A stretch of 64,000 bases of DNA from Pseudomonas gingeri (GCF_013386115.1 NZ_JACAOR010000013.1:291175-355174); one strand, 5' to 3'. Positions 7,257-16,120 are shown, numbered from the stretch's first letter. The notes: generated by a model not told the origin, from the sequence alone. Translations and numbers: made by a program.

Positions 7257-9854
7257 TTGAAAGGCATCAAGCGCAGTGCAAAGACCGCCAACGGTCCCGA
7301 ACATCCTGACCATTCGTCTTCGAATGAGGCCGCCAATCCACTGCTTCCGGGCCTGAAGATCGCCCTCGGCGGCCTGCTGCTGGCAGCCGCACTGCTCTGG
7401 TTCGGCGTGCTGGGCCCCTCGCACCAGTACTTTCGCCTGCAACTGGCGCAAACGGCCGGTTCCGTGATGGCCTCGGGCCTGGGACAGGCCACCACCGACC
7501 TGATCGCCCAGACCGACGCCGCCGCGCTCAACCCCGCCCTGCTGAAAGCCCTGCAAAGCCAGAACGCCGATAGCGTGAAAGCGACGGAAGACAGCCTGCG
7601 CCATATGGATGGCCTGGTGGACGTGCAGCTCAACCTGCGGGACGCCGCCCAGCCGGTCGCCGACCGTGCGGCGCCGCTGAATTTCTCGGCCCTGGACCTG
7701 ATCCGCCGCGCCGAACGCGGCACCCGGCCACCGCCGGAGGCCTACAAGGTCGGCCAGCGCTGGCTGGTGTACAGCGTAGCGACCCTGGGCGACGCAACCG
7801 ATGCCCGTGGGACCCTGCTGCTGGTATTCGACCTGCAACGCCTGCTCAAGCCCCTCGGCACCTGGCACCCGGACAACGGTTCGCTGCAGCTCACCCAAAG
7901 CATTCTCGGCAGCCCGGAACAGGTACTCGACCAGCGGGGCAATGGCGCCTCGGGGGATAGCTATACCCTCGGCACCAACAACGCCAACTGGGTACTGAAG
8001 TTCAGCCCCGGCCCGGCGTTCCAGTTCGGCTACCCGCTCAGCGCCTATGGACTCATGCTCCTGGCGCTGCTGGTGGTGCTCGGCAGCGCGGTGCTGGCGA
8101 TCTACCTGACCCACAAACGCCTGCAAAACCGTCTCGACGGCGATGCCCGACAGCTGGAACAGCTGTTTCACGAACTCTCCGGCGGAAAAGCCGTCAAAGC
8201 CTTCAGTTTGAGCCTGCCGGCCCTCAACGGACTGGCGCAGGATCTGGCGCGCTTCTCTCTGCGCAATGGCCAGCCTGCCGCCGCCGCGAATCAACCCGGC
8301 ATCGATCCAGGCCCGACGACCAGCAGTGCCCCAGCGCCGATCCAGACCGTCACCCCGGGTGCCGAATGGATCGATCCGCTGTTCCAAGATACCGATATCC
8401 TCGATGTCGACATTCTCGACGAAAACCAGGATTTCCTGAGAACGGAGCACCCTCTCGCCATGAACAGCATCACACGCACTGTCCCGACGTTCCCCGACAG
8501 CATCTTCCGCGCCTATGACATCCGCGGCACGATTCCGGAAACCCTGACCGCCGAAACCGCCTACTGGATCGGTCGCGCCATCGGCTCGCAGAGCCTGGCC
8601 CAGGTCGAACCGAATGTATCGGTTGGCCGCGACGGGCGCCTGTCCGGCCCGGAGCTGGTCCAGCAACTGATCCAGGGCCTGCATGACAGCGGCTGCCATG
8701 TCAGCGATGTCGGCCTGGTGCCGACACCGGCGCTGTACTACGCCGCCAACGTGCTGGCCGGCAAGTCCGGGGTCATGCTCACCGGCAGCCACAACCCGTC
8801 GAACTACAACGGCTTCAAGATCGTCATCGCCGGCGACACCCTCGCCAACGAACAGATCCAGGCCCTGCACACGCGCCTGAAGACCAACGACCTGAGCAGC
8901 GGCAAGGGCAGCATCGAGAAGGTCGAGATCCTCGACCGCTACTTCCGGCAGATCCGCGAAGACATCGTCCTGGCGAAGAAACTCAAGGTAGTGGTCGACT
9001 GCGGCAACGGTGCCGCAGGCGTGATCGCCCCACAACTGATCGAAGCCCTGGGCTGCGAAGTGATTCCGCTGTTCTGCGACGTCGACGGCAACTTCCCGAA
9101 CCACCACCCGGACCCGGGCAAGCCGGAAAACCTCGAGGACCTGATCGCCAAGGTCAAGGAAACCAATGCCGACCTGGGCCTGGCCTTCGACGGTGACGGC
9201 GACCGCGTCGGCGTGGTGACCAACACCGGTAACATCGTGTTCCCGGACCGCCTGCTGATGCTGTTCGCCAAGGACGTGGTGTCGCGCAATCCGGGCGCGG
9301 ATATCATCTTCGACGTCAAATGCACCCGGCGCCTGACTCCCCTGATCCAGGAATATGGCGGCCGCCCGGTGATGTGGAAGACCGGTCACTCGCTGATCAA
9401 GAAAAAAATGAAGCAGAGCGGCGCCCTGCTGGCCGGCGAGATGAGCGGCCATATCTTCTTCAAGGAGCGCTGGTTCGGTTTCGACGACGGCATCTACAGC
9501 GCCGCGCGCCTGCTGGAGATCCTCAGCCAGGAGAAAGCCACCGCCGAGGAGCTGTTCGCCACCTTCCCGAACGATATTTCCACGCCGGAAATCAATATCA
9601 ATGTGACCGACGAGAGCAAATTCAGCATCATTGAAGCCTTGCACGACGCACAATGGGGCGACGCCAACCTGACCACCATCGACGGTGTACGGGTCGACTA
9701 CCCCAAAGGCTGGGGCCTGGTTCGCGCCTCCAACACCACGCCGGTGCTGGTACTGCGCTTCGAGGCCGATACCGAGGCCGAGCTGCAGCGCATCAAGGAT
9801 GTGTTCCACGCGCAACTGAAACGTGTTGCACCCGATCTCCAACTACCGTTCTGA
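7257..9854 (+). CDS. algC: Phosphomannomutase/phosphoglucomutase AlgC, long membrane-anchored form
   Basis: AlgC interconverts mannose-6-P/mannose-1-P and glucose-6-P/glucose-1-P for alginate, LPS and rhamnolipid precursors. The mutase part starts about residue 402 (MNSITRTVPTFPDSIF) and holds the phospho-serine loop TGSHNP (Ser511) and the Mg loop DGDGDR (645-650). Before it lies a roughly 400-residue extension in the same frame. This has a membrane helix near residues 32-49, a predicted periplasmic domain of about 200 residues, a second helix near 262-282 (LMLLALLVVLGSAVLAIYL), and a low-complexity linker. The TTG start at 7257 has GCGGAGA upstream. An internal ATG at 8460 could give the classic 464-residue soluble enzyme. 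The gene follows dut and precedes argB. Confidence 0.92.
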   Translation: MKGIKRSAKTANGPEHPDHSSSNEAANPLLPGLKIALGGLLLAAALLWFGVLGPSHQYFRLQLAQTAGSVMASGLGQATTDLIAQTDAAALNPALLKALQSQNADSVKATEDSLRHMDGLVDVQLNLRDAAQPVADRAAPLNFSALDLIRRAERGTRPPPEAYKVGQRWLVYSVATLGDATDARGTLLLVFDLQRLLKPLGTWHPDNGSLQLTQSILGSPEQVLDQRGNGASGDSYTLGTNNANWVLKFSPGPAFQFGYPLSAYGLMLLALLVVLGSAVLAIYLTHKRLQNRLDGDARQLEQLFHELSGGKAVKAFSLSLPALNGLAQDLARFSLRNGQPAAAANQPGIDPGPTTSSAPAPIQTVTPGAEWIDPLFQDTDILDVDILDENQDFLRTEHPLAMNSITRTVPTFPDSIFRAYDIRGTIPETLTAETAYWIGRAIGSQSLAQVEPNVSVGRDGRLSGPELVQQLIQGLHDSGCHVSDVGLVPTPALYYAANVLAGKSGVMLTGSHNPSNYNGFKIVIAGDTLANEQIQALHTRLKTNDLSSGKGSIEKVEILDRYFRQIREDIVLAKKLKVVVDCGNGAAGVIAPQLIEALGCEVIPLFCDVDGNFPNHHPDPGKPENLEDLIAKVKETNADLGLAFDGDGDRVGVVTNTGNIVFPDRLLMLFAKDVVSRNPGADIIFDVKCTRRLTPLIQEYGGRPVMWKTGHSLIKKKMKQSGALLAGEMSGHIFFKERWFGFDDGIYSAARLLEILSQEKATAEELFATFPNDISTPEININVTDESKFSIIEALHDAQWGDANLTTIDGVRVDYPKGWGLVRASNTTPVLVLRFEADTEAELQRIKDVFHAQLKRVAPDLQLPF

Positions 9855-9907
9855 CATACAGGCGGTGTAAAAACACCGTCTGACCACTTGTTCCACCGGA
9901 GCCCTGA

Positions 9908-10813
9908 ATGACCCTCGAACGCGATGCCGCTGCCAATACCGCCAAGGTTCTTTCCGAAGCGTTGCCTTACATCCGCCGCTACGTCGGCAAGACGCTGGTG
10001 ATCAAGTACGGCGGCAATGCTATGGAAAGCGAAGAGCTGAAGACCGGCTTTGCCCGCGATATCGTGTTGATGAAGGCCGTGGGCATCAACCCGGTGGTCG
10101 TGCATGGCGGTGGCCCGCAGATCGGCGACCTGCTCAAGCGCCTGTCCATCGAGAGCCATTTCGTCGACGGCATGCGCGTCACCGACGCGCAGACCATGGA
10201 CGTGGTGGAAATGGTCCTCGGCGGCCAGGTGAACAAGAGCATCGTCAACCTGATCAACCGTCATGGCGGCAGCGCCATCGGCCTGACCGGCAAGGACGCT
10301 GAGCTGATCCGTGCGAAAAAGCTCACCGTGACCCGCCAGACCCCGGAAATGACCGCGCCGGAAATCATCGACTACGGCCAGGTGGGCGAAGTGGTCGGGA
10401 TCAATACCGATCTGCTGAACCTGCTGGTCAAGGGCGACTTCATCCCGGTGATCGCGCCGATCGGCGTGGGCGCCAATGGTGAGTCCTACAACATCAACGC
10501 CGACCTGGTCGCCGGCAAGATCGCCGAGGCACTGAAAGCCGAGAAGCTCATGCTGCTGACCAATATCGCCGGCCTGATGGACAAGGAAGGCAAGGTCCTG
10601 ACCGGCCTGAGCACCGACCAGGTTAACGGCCTGATCGCCGACGGCACCATCTACGGCGGCATGCTGCCAAAGATCCAGTGTGCGCTGGAAGCGGTACAGG
10701 GCGGCGTGGGCAGCTCGCTGATCATCGACGGCCGGGTACCGAATGCGGTCCTGCTGGAGATCTTCACCGACACCGGCATGGGCACCCTGATCAGCAATCG
10801 CAAGCGCCACTAA
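9908..10813 (+). CDS. argB: Acetylglutamate kinase
   Basis: This 301-residue kinase phosphorylates N-acetyl-L-glutamate with ATP, the second step of arginine synthesis. The glycine-rich loops VIKYGGNAM and VVHGGGPQIGDLL near the N-terminus and MLLTNIAGLMDKEG plus GGMLPKIQCALEAV in the C-terminal half are diagnostic. The N-terminal helix (residues 1-24) fits the hexameric, arginine-feedback-inhibited type found in Pseudomonas. CCGGAGCCCTGAATG gives the ribosome binding site. It ends just before a strong terminator shared with the convergent crc gene. Confidence 0.97.
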   Translation: MTLERDAAANTAKVLSEALPYIRRYVGKTLVIKYGGNAMESEELKTGFARDIVLMKAVGINPVVVHGGGPQIGDLLKRLSIESHFVDGMRVTDAQTMDVVEMVLGGQVNKSIVNLINRHGGSAIGLTGKDAELIRAKKLTVTRQTPEMTAPEIIDYGQVGEVVGINTDLLNLLVKGDFIPVIAPIGVGANGESYNINADLVAGKIAEALKAEKLMLLTNIAGLMDKEGKVLTGLSTDQVNGLIADGTIYGGMLPKIQCALEAVQGGVGSSLIIDGRVPNAVLLEIFTDTGMGTLISNRKRH

Positions 10814-10825
10814 GCGCCGGCGATG

Positions 10826-10864
10826 AAAAAAGCCCCGCTCCGGGAAACCGGGCGGGGCTTTTTT
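10826..10864. terminator. Bidirectional rho-independent terminator between argB and crc
   Basis: The stem GCCCCGC/GCGGGGC is extended by an inner CCGG/CCGG pair and flanked by A6 on the left and T6 on the right. It can therefore end transcripts from both argB (plus) and crc (minus). Confidence 0.92.
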
Positions 10865-10883
10865 CTGCCGTCTGGACAACGAC

Positions 10884-11663
10884 TCAGATGGTCAGCGTCC
10901 AGTCGTAGTCGACGATCAGCGGTGCGTGCTGCGAGAAGCGCGGCTGGCGCGGCAGGCGCGCGCTGCGTACGAAGCGGCGCAGCCCCGGCGTCAGGATCTG
11001 ATAATCGAAGCGCCAGCCGAGGTTGAGCATCTCGGCCTGCTCGTTATCCGGCCACCAGCTGTACTGGTCGCCTTCGCGGCTGACTTCGCGCAGGGCATCG
11101 ACATAGCCCATGTTGCCGACAATCTCGTCCATCCAGGCGCGCTCAGGCGCCAGGAAGCCCGGGGATTGCTGGCTGTCGCGCCAGTTCTTGATGTCGAGCT
11201 TCTGCTGCGCCACGTAGAGCGAGCCGCAATAGATGTACTCGCGACGTTTGCGCCGCTGCTTATCCAGGTAGCGGGCGAAGTCGTCCATAAGCTTGAACTT
11301 CTGGTTCAAGTCTTCATCGCCGTTCTGCCCTGATGGAAGCAGCAAGGTCGCGATGCTGACCTTGTCGAAATCGGCTTGCAGGTAGCGCCCGTAGCGGTCT
11401 GCCGTCTCGAAACCGAGACCGCTGATGACAGCCTTCGGTTGCAACCGCGAATACAGAGCCACGCCACCTTGGGCAGGGACTTCGGCATCGCAGGCATAAA
11501 GGAAGTAGCCATCCAGTTGGAAGGCTGGGTCGTCCAGTTCAAAGGCGGAGGCGCGGGTGTCCTGCAGGCAGATGACGTCGGCATTCTGGGCTTGCAGCCA
11601 ACTGAGCAAACCACGCTCGACTGCAGCCTGAATACCATTGACGTTCACACTGATGATCCGCAT
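10884..11663 (-). CDS. crc: Catabolite repression control protein Crc
   Basis: This 259-residue protein has the exonuclease III/endonuclease-phosphatase fold but is the Pseudomonas global regulator Crc. It works with Hfq to hold A-rich mRNA targets untranslated and thereby sets carbon-source preference. The sequence from MRIISVNVNGIQAAVERG to HAPLIVDYDWTLTI is Crc-like throughout (YIYCGSLYVAQQKLDIKNWRD, WRFDYQILTPGLR). The four extra codons upstream of M at 11663 are not used in known Crc proteins. It is divergent from pyrE, as in other pseudomonads. Exonuclease annotation would be misleading. Confidence 0.94.
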   Translation of the reverse strand: MRIISVNVNGIQAAVERGLLSWLQAQNADVICLQDTRASAFELDDPAFQLDGYFLYACDAEVPAQGGVALYSRLQPKAVISGLGFETADRYGRYLQADFDKVSIATLLLPSGQNGDEDLNQKFKLMDDFARYLDKQRRKRREYIYCGSLYVAQQKLDIKNWRDSQQSPGFLAPERAWMDEIVGNMGYVDALREVSREGDQYSWWPDNEQAEMLNLGWRFDYQILTPGLRRFVRSARLPRQPRFSQHAPLIVDYDWTLTI

Positions 11664-11745
11664 AAATGGCCCCAAAAATCACGTGCGTGTATGATACCCG
11701 AGGTCTACCTAATTAGCTAAATCCGTGGTATTTGGGGCTTTTTTC
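11664..11745. promoter_or_regulatory. Divergent crc-pyrE promoter region with an inverted repeat in both leaders
   Basis: CCCCAAAAATCACG at 11670-11683 is the inverse of CGTGGTATTTGGGG at 11724-11737 with 12 of 14 positions matching. Each copy ends 6-8 bases before a start codon, so both mRNAs carry a CGTG-n-TnTTTGGGG segment at the ribosome binding site. On the crc strand, TATCAT is a candidate -10 box. The role of the repeat is not known. Confidence 0.45.
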
Positions 11746-12390
11746 ATGCAGGCGTATCAGCGCGATTTCATTCGTTTTGCCATCGATCGCGGGGTTTTGC
11801 GCTTCGGTGAGTTCACCCTGAAGTCCGGACGCACCAGTCCTTACTTCTTCAATGCCGGCCTGTTCAACTCAGGTTCCGCCCTGGCCCAGCTGGGGCGTTT
11901 CTATGCCGCGGCGATCGTCGAGAGCGGTATTCCCTTCGACGTTCTGTTCGGCCCGGCCTACAAGGGTATTCCCCTGGCGGCCGCGACTGCCGTGGCGTTG
12001 GCCGAGCATCACCAGCTCGATCTGCCATGGTGCTTCAACCGCAAGGAGGCCAAGGCCCACGGCGAAGGCGGCAGCCTGGTCGGCGCGCCATTGACCGGCA
12101 ACGTGCTGATCATCGACGACGTGATCACCGCCGGTACGGCAATTCGCGAAGTGATGCAGATCATCGAATCCCAGGACGGCGCCAAGGCCGCGGGCGTGTT
12201 GATCGCGCTGAATCGCCAGGAACGCGGCAACGGTGAGTTGTCGGCGATCCAGGAAGTCGAACGTGACTTCGGCATTCCGGTGGTCAGCATCGTGTCGCTG
12301 AACCAGGTCCTCGAATTCCTCGCCGGCGACGAGCAGCTCAAGCAGCATCTGCCGGCGGTCGAGGCTTATCGCGCACAGTACGGGATCTGA
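11746..12390 (+). CDS. pyrE: Orotate phosphoribosyltransferase
   Basis: This 214-residue enzyme makes orotidine 5'-monophosphate from orotate and PRPP in pyrimidine synthesis. The PRPP-binding motif VLIIDDVITAGTAIRE and the SGRTSPYFFNAG and GPAYKGIPLA segments are diagnostic. The start is set at MQAYQRDFIRFA (11746); the seven upstream codons (MVFGAFF) come from the leader. A run of six T residues lies immediately before the ATG. Its divergent neighbour is crc. Confidence 0.96.
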   Translation: MQAYQRDFIRFAIDRGVLRFGEFTLKSGRTSPYFFNAGLFNSGSALAQLGRFYAAAIVESGIPFDVLFGPAYKGIPLAAATAVALAEHHQLDLPWCFNRKEAKAHGEGGSLVGAPLTGNVLIIDDVITAGTAIREVMQIIESQDGAKAAGVLIALNRQERGNGELSAIQEVERDFGIPVVSIVSLNQVLEFLAGDEQLKQHLPAVEAYRAQYGI

Positions 12391-12396
12391 CCCTTC

Positions 12397-12978
12397 TTGA
12401 GGCGCGGATACCTGTGGCTGGCCCTGGCCATCGGGGCTTCGTTCGCCGTGCAGGCGGACGAAGTGCTGCTGTACCGTTATGTCGATAACAAAGGCGTGAC
12501 GGTCCTGGATCGCCAGGGTGTGCCGCCGGAGTACATCGGCAAGGGCTACCAGGTGCTCAACCAGCGCGGCCGGGTGATCCAGACCGTGGCCCCGGCGCTC
12601 ACCGCCGAACAGATCCAGCAGAAGCAGGCCGAGAAAGCCCAGGCCGATGCCAATGCGCAATTGCTGCAGCGCTATTCCAGCGTCGATGAGGTCGACAAGG
12701 CCCAGGGACGCAAACTGGCCGAGCTGGATGGGTTGATTGCCAGCGTGCAGACCAATCTCCAGGCGTTGCTGGCCCAGCAGGCTGCCCTGCAAGGCCAGGC
12801 GGCGGAGCAGGAGCGCGCCGGCAAGGAGGTTTCGCCACAACTACTGGCCCAGCTCGCCGGCTTGCGCGACGAGCAGGTGCGGATGAAGGCCGATATCGAC
12901 AAGTATCGGGCGGCACGGGTCCAGTCACAGCAGGATTTCGCGGTGGATCGGGCACGGGTCGAGCAGTTGCTGCGCTGA
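12397..12978 (+). CDS. Exported DUF4124-domain protein
   Basis: This 193-residue protein begins with a signal peptide (hydrophobic core LWLALAIGASFAVQA, cleavage before DEV) and then a DUF4124 domain (VLLYRYVDNKGVTVLDRQGVPPEYIGKGYQVL), a short beta module common in Pseudomonas envelope proteins. The rest (about residues 75-190) is Gln/Ala/Glu-rich and predicted to be coiled coil. The start is a TTG only seven bases past the pyrE stop, so translation may be coupled to pyrE. The function is unknown; a periplasmic location is inferred. Confidence 0.8.
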   Translation: MRRGYLWLALAIGASFAVQADEVLLYRYVDNKGVTVLDRQGVPPEYIGKGYQVLNQRGRVIQTVAPALTAEQIQQKQAEKAQADANAQLLQRYSSVDEVDKAQGRKLAELDGLIASVQTNLQALLAQQAALQGQAAEQERAGKEVSPQLLAQLAGLRDEQVRMKADIDKYRAARVQSQQDFAVDRARVEQLLR

Positions 12979-12987
12979 TCGACAGCC

Positions 12988-13020
12988 ACAAAAAAGCCGA
13001 CCTCGCGTCGGCTTTTTTGT
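12988..13020. terminator. Bidirectional rho-independent terminator
   Basis: Fourteen-base perfect arms (ACAAAAAAGCCGAC and GTCGGCTTTTTTGT) flank a five-base loop. It ends the pyrE/DUF4124 transcript and, from the other side, can end the DUF4870 gene transcript. Confidence 0.92.
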
Positions 13021-13084
13021 GCGTCGGTGCTGGACAGGGGAGCTTGTACCGCCGTCTGCGCATCAATCCGGCACCGGCCCGAAG

Positions 13085-13450
13085 CTATTTGATCGGACGC
13101 CAGGTGAAGGGATAGCGATAGGCGATGCCCTGGTTGGCCTTGATGCCGGCAATGATGGTCAACACCACCGCACCGATGGCCAGCAGGCCGAACAGCAGGA
13201 AACCGATCACCACGAACATCAGCGCAAAACAGACCATCGCGGCCACCGCCACGGTGATCTGGAAATTCAGCGCTTCCTTGCCCTGGGCATCGATGAACGG
13301 ATCCTGCTCACGCTTCATCTGCCAGAGGATCAACGGCCCGATCAGGCTGCCGAAGGGAAACCAATAGCCGAGAAACGCCGACAAGTGACAGAACATCGCC
13401 CACTGACGGACGTTTGCATCCGGTGCCGGCACAGGCATCTGCTCACTCAT
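13085..13450 (-). CDS. DUF4870 membrane protein
   Basis: This 121-residue inner-membrane protein starts MSEQMPVPAPDANVRQWAMFCHLSAFLGY and has the DUF4870 pattern. A first helix with HLSAF lies near residues 17-38, then the amphipathic segment DPFIDAQGKEALNFQ, then two more helices (about 67-105). Its function is unknown. AAGGAGTGCGCC upstream of the ATG supports the start. The gap to rph upstream is only about 36 bases, so it is probably transcribed with rph from the promoter near 14250. Confidence 0.88.
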   Translation of the reverse strand: MSEQMPVPAPDANVRQWAMFCHLSAFLGYWFPFGSLIGPLILWQMKREQDPFIDAQGKEALNFQITVAVAAMVCFALMFVVIGFLLFGLLAIGAVVLTIIAGIKANQGIAYRYPFTWRPIK

Positions 13451-13486
13451 GGCGCACTCCTTTTACGCGGGGAAAAGTCCGGATCA

Positions 13487-14209
13487 TCAGTCAGCCAGTG
13501 CGGCGTTCTGCAATTCGAAGATCTCGTTCATGCCTTTTTGTGCCAGTGCCAGCATCGCATTCAGCTCTTCCGGCTGGAACGGCGCGCCTTCGGCGGTGCC
13601 CTGGACCTCGATAAAGCCACCGGTGCTGGTCATCACCACGTTGAGGTCGGTCTCGGCGGCGGAATCTTCCAGGTAGTCCAGGTCGAGTACCGGCTCACCC
13701 TGGTACATGCCCACCGAAACGGCAGCGATCATCTGCTTGAGCGGGCTGCCACCCTTCAGGCCGCCACGTTTCTTGATCACGGCCAGGGCATCGGCCAGCG
13801 CCACCATGGAACCGGTGATGGACGCAGTGCGGGTGCCGCCGTCGGCCTGGATCACATCGCAGTCGACATACAGGGTCACGTCGCCGAGCTTGGACATATC
13901 CAGCGAAGCACGCAGCGAACGGCCGATCAGGCGCTGGATCTCCAGGGTCCGGCCGCCCTGCTTGCCACGGCTCGCCTCACGCTGGTTACGCTCGCCGGTG
14001 GCCCGCGGCAGCATACCGTACTCGGCGGTCAGCCAACCCTGGCCCTGGCCCTTGAGGAAGCGCGGCACCCCATTCTCGACACTGACCGTACAAATCACTT
14101 TGGTATCACCGAACTCGACCAGTACAGATCCCTCGGCGTGTTTGGTGTAGTTGCGGGTGATGCGGATCGAGCGGAGCTGATCGGCGGCGCGACCACTTGG
14201 ACGTTTCAT
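13487..14209 (-). CDS. rph: Ribonuclease PH
   Basis: This 240-residue phosphorolytic 3'-5' exoribonuclease trims tRNA 3' ends. The family start MKRPSGRAADQLRSIRITRNYTKHAEGS is at 14209; the 50 upstream codons in the frame lack similarity and are leader sequence. Other diagnostic segments are GWLTAEYGMLPRATGERNQREASRGKQGGRTLEIQRLIGRSLR, split around the phosphate-binding Arg, and CDVIQADGGTRTASITG. It is divergent from yicC-gmk, a common order in gamma-proteobacteria. Confidence 0.96.
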   Translation of the reverse strand: MKRPSGRAADQLRSIRITRNYTKHAEGSVLVEFGDTKVICTVSVENGVPRFLKGQGQGWLTAEYGMLPRATGERNQREASRGKQGGRTLEIQRLIGRSLRASLDMSKLGDVTLYVDCDVIQADGGTRTASITGSMVALADALAVIKKRGGLKGGSPLKQMIAAVSVGMYQGEPVLDLDYLEDSAAETDLNVVMTSTGGFIEVQGTAEGAPFQPEELNAMLALAQKGMNEIFELQNAALAD

Positions 14210-14456
14210 CTGGGAATACCTGTACAGGGACGGAAATCTACCCGGCATTATAGAGGGCATGGCCCGCGCTGGGCACTTCTTAAAATTCTGCAGCCACCGG
14301 CTCCCACGGTTTCGCGGCGATCGGCAGGTCATCGACCGGCATTGGGGCATTCGCCGCACTGCGCTACAATCCTGCGCCTTTGCTGCCAGTCGGCTTTAAT
14401 TTATTCATCAGGTCAGCCCCGGCAACGCCGGCAGGCCCGAACAGCGAGGTACCTCC
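14210..14456. promoter_or_regulatory. Divergent promoters of rph and yicC-gmk
   Basis: On the minus strand a perfect TATAAT (plus-strand 14247-14252) has TGCCCA 17 bases upstream and lies about 38 bases before the rph start. On the plus strand TTGGGG (14342-14347) and TACAAT (14365-14370) are 17 bases apart and face yicC. Both are sequence matches only. Confidence 0.45.
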
Positions 14457-15320
14457 ATGGTCCACAGCATGACCGCCTTCGCCCGAGTCGAAAGCGCCGG
14501 AACCCAGGGCACCCTGAGCTGGGAACTGCGCTCGGTCAACAGCCGTTACCTGGAACCGCACCTGCGCCTGCCGGAAGCGTTCCGCGACCTCGAGGGCGCG
14601 GTGCGCGAAGCCCTGCGCCAGGGCCTGTCCCGGGGCAAGCTGGAATGCACCCTGCGCTTCACCGAGGAAACCACCGGCAAGCCGCTGCAGGTCGACCGCG
14701 AACGCGCCACGCAACTGATCGCCGCCGCCGAGACCGTCGCCGGCCTGATCAAGCAGCCGGCCGCGCTGAACCCGCTGGAAGTGCTGGCCTGGCCCGGCGT
14801 GCTGGTGGCCGACGCCAGCGACCCGCAGGCCCTCAACAATGAAGCCCTGGCCCTGTTCAACAAAGGCCTGAAGGAACTGAAGAACGGCCGCGAGCGCGAA
14901 GGCGCGGAGCTGGCCCGACTGATCAACGAACGCCTGACCTCGATCGAGGAAGATGTCCTGACCCTGCGCGAACTGGTGCCGCAAATGCTCGCCACCCAGC
15001 GCCAGAAGGTTCTCGACCGCTTCGCCGACATGCAGGCCGAACTGGATCCGCTGCGCCTGGAACAGGAAATGGTCCTGCTGGCGCAGAAAAGCGACGTGGC
15101 CGAGGAACTCGACCGCCTGAGCACGCATATCATCGAAGTACGCCGGGTGCTCAAGTCCGGCGGGGCCGCCGGCCGGCGCCTGGACTTCCTGATGCAGGAG
15201 CTCAACCGCGAAGCCAATACCCTGGGCTCCAAGGCCTTCGACCCGCGCAGCACCACCGCCGCGGTCAACCTCAAGGTGTTGATCGAGCAGATGCGCGAAC
15301 AAGTACAGAATATCGAGTAA
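14457..15320 (+). CDS. yicC: YicC family endoribonuclease
   Basis: This 287-residue member of the YicC/YloC family starts MVHSMTAFARVES, the conserved N-terminal motif, and ends with the DUF1732 region (GGAAGRRLDFLMQELNREANTLGSKA...). Work in E. coli and Bacillus assigns a metal-dependent endoribonuclease activity that affects small RNA turnover. The acidic residues of the C-terminal domain (LMQELNREANT, LKVLIEQMREQVQNIE) are kept. AGCGAGGTACCTCC precedes the start. It is followed by gmk after 12 bases, the usual pairing. Confidence 0.93.
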   Translation: MVHSMTAFARVESAGTQGTLSWELRSVNSRYLEPHLRLPEAFRDLEGAVREALRQGLSRGKLECTLRFTEETTGKPLQVDRERATQLIAAAETVAGLIKQPAALNPLEVLAWPGVLVADASDPQALNNEALALFNKGLKELKNGREREGAELARLINERLTSIEEDVLTLRELVPQMLATQRQKVLDRFADMQAELDPLRLEQEMVLLAQKSDVAEELDRLSTHIIEVRRVLKSGGAAGRRLDFLMQELNREANTLGSKAFDPRSTTAAVNLKVLIEQMREQVQNIE

Positions 15321-15332
15321 GGCTACCCCGAC

Positions 15333-15953
15333 ATGACCCACAGCACTGGCACCCTCTACATCATTTCCGCACCGTCGGGCGCAGGCAAGACCAGCCTGGT
15401 CAAGGCCCTGATCGATGCCCAGCCGCAGATCCGCGTCTCGGTCTCGCACACCACCCGCGCCATGCGTCCGGGCGAAGTCGACGGGGTGAACTACCACTTC
15501 GTCGACCGCGCCGAGTTCGTGCGGATGATCGAGCACGGCGATTTCCTCGAGCAGGCCGAAGTCTTCGGCAACCTCTATGGCACCTCGCAGAGTCACCTGC
15601 AGCAGACCCTGGACGAAGGCCATGACCTGATCCTCGAAATCGACTGGCAAGGCGCCGAACAGGTGCGCCGGCAGATGCCCCAGGCCAGGTCGATCTTCAT
15701 CCTGCCGCCGAGCCAGCACGCCCTGCGCCAGCGCCTGACCAACCGCGGCCAGGACAGCGACGAGATCATCGAAGGGCGGATGCGCGAGGCCGTCAGTGAA
15801 ATGAGCCACTACGTCGAATACGATTTCCTGATCATCAACGACGATTTCGCCCACGCCCTGGACGATCTCAAGGCGATTTTCCGCGCCAACCAGTTGCAAC
15901 AGCAGCCCCAGCAGCAGCGTTTCAGCGCCCTGCTGACGCAATTGCTGGCATGA
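15333..15953 (+). CDS. gmk: Guanylate kinase
   Basis: This 206-residue kinase converts GMP and ATP to GDP and ADP, supplying GTP and recycling cGMP and (p)ppGpp products. The P-loop APSGAGKTSLV is at residues 13-23, and SVSHTTRAMRPGEVDGVNYHFV contains the GMP-binding Ser, Arg and Tyr. The length is standard. It is directly downstream of yicC and is followed by a terminator before rpoZ. Confidence 0.97.
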   Translation: MTHSTGTLYIISAPSGAGKTSLVKALIDAQPQIRVSVSHTTRAMRPGEVDGVNYHFVDRAEFVRMIEHGDFLEQAEVFGNLYGTSQSHLQQTLDEGHDLILEIDWQGAEQVRRQMPQARSIFILPPSQHALRQRLTNRGQDSDEIIEGRMREAVSEMSHYVEYDFLIINDDFAHALDDLKAIFRANQLQQQPQQQRFSALLTQLLA

Positions 15954-16021
15954 CAAGGACTTCCCAAAACCGCTGCGAGGGCTTTACATTGGCACTTGTA
16001 GCGCGTTCGGGTGTTTGCTGG

Positions 16022-16057
16022 AAAAATCAGCGCTTCCCTAATCGCTGGTGATTTTTT
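16022..16057. terminator. Terminator after gmk
   Basis: AAAAATCAGCG pairs with CGCTG-GTG-ATTTTT (a three-base bulge), giving a hairpin that ends in a T-run. rpoZ therefore probably starts from a promoter between here and 16120, or is expressed by read-through. Confidence 0.6.
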
Positions 16058-16120
16058 AAACTGTTCAGTCCGCTCGCCCATCCGGGCAGCGCGCCTACCG
16101 CATTTGCTACGAGGAACACC

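Noticed and set aside
7230..9842. An 870-codon minus-strand ORF opposite algC
   Set aside because: The opposite frame encodes AlgC with its active-site motifs; the antisense product has no recognisable domain.
10884..11675. Annotation as exonuclease III
   Set aside because: Overall sequence and divergent pairing with pyrE fit Crc, the RNA-associated regulator, rather than a repair nuclease.
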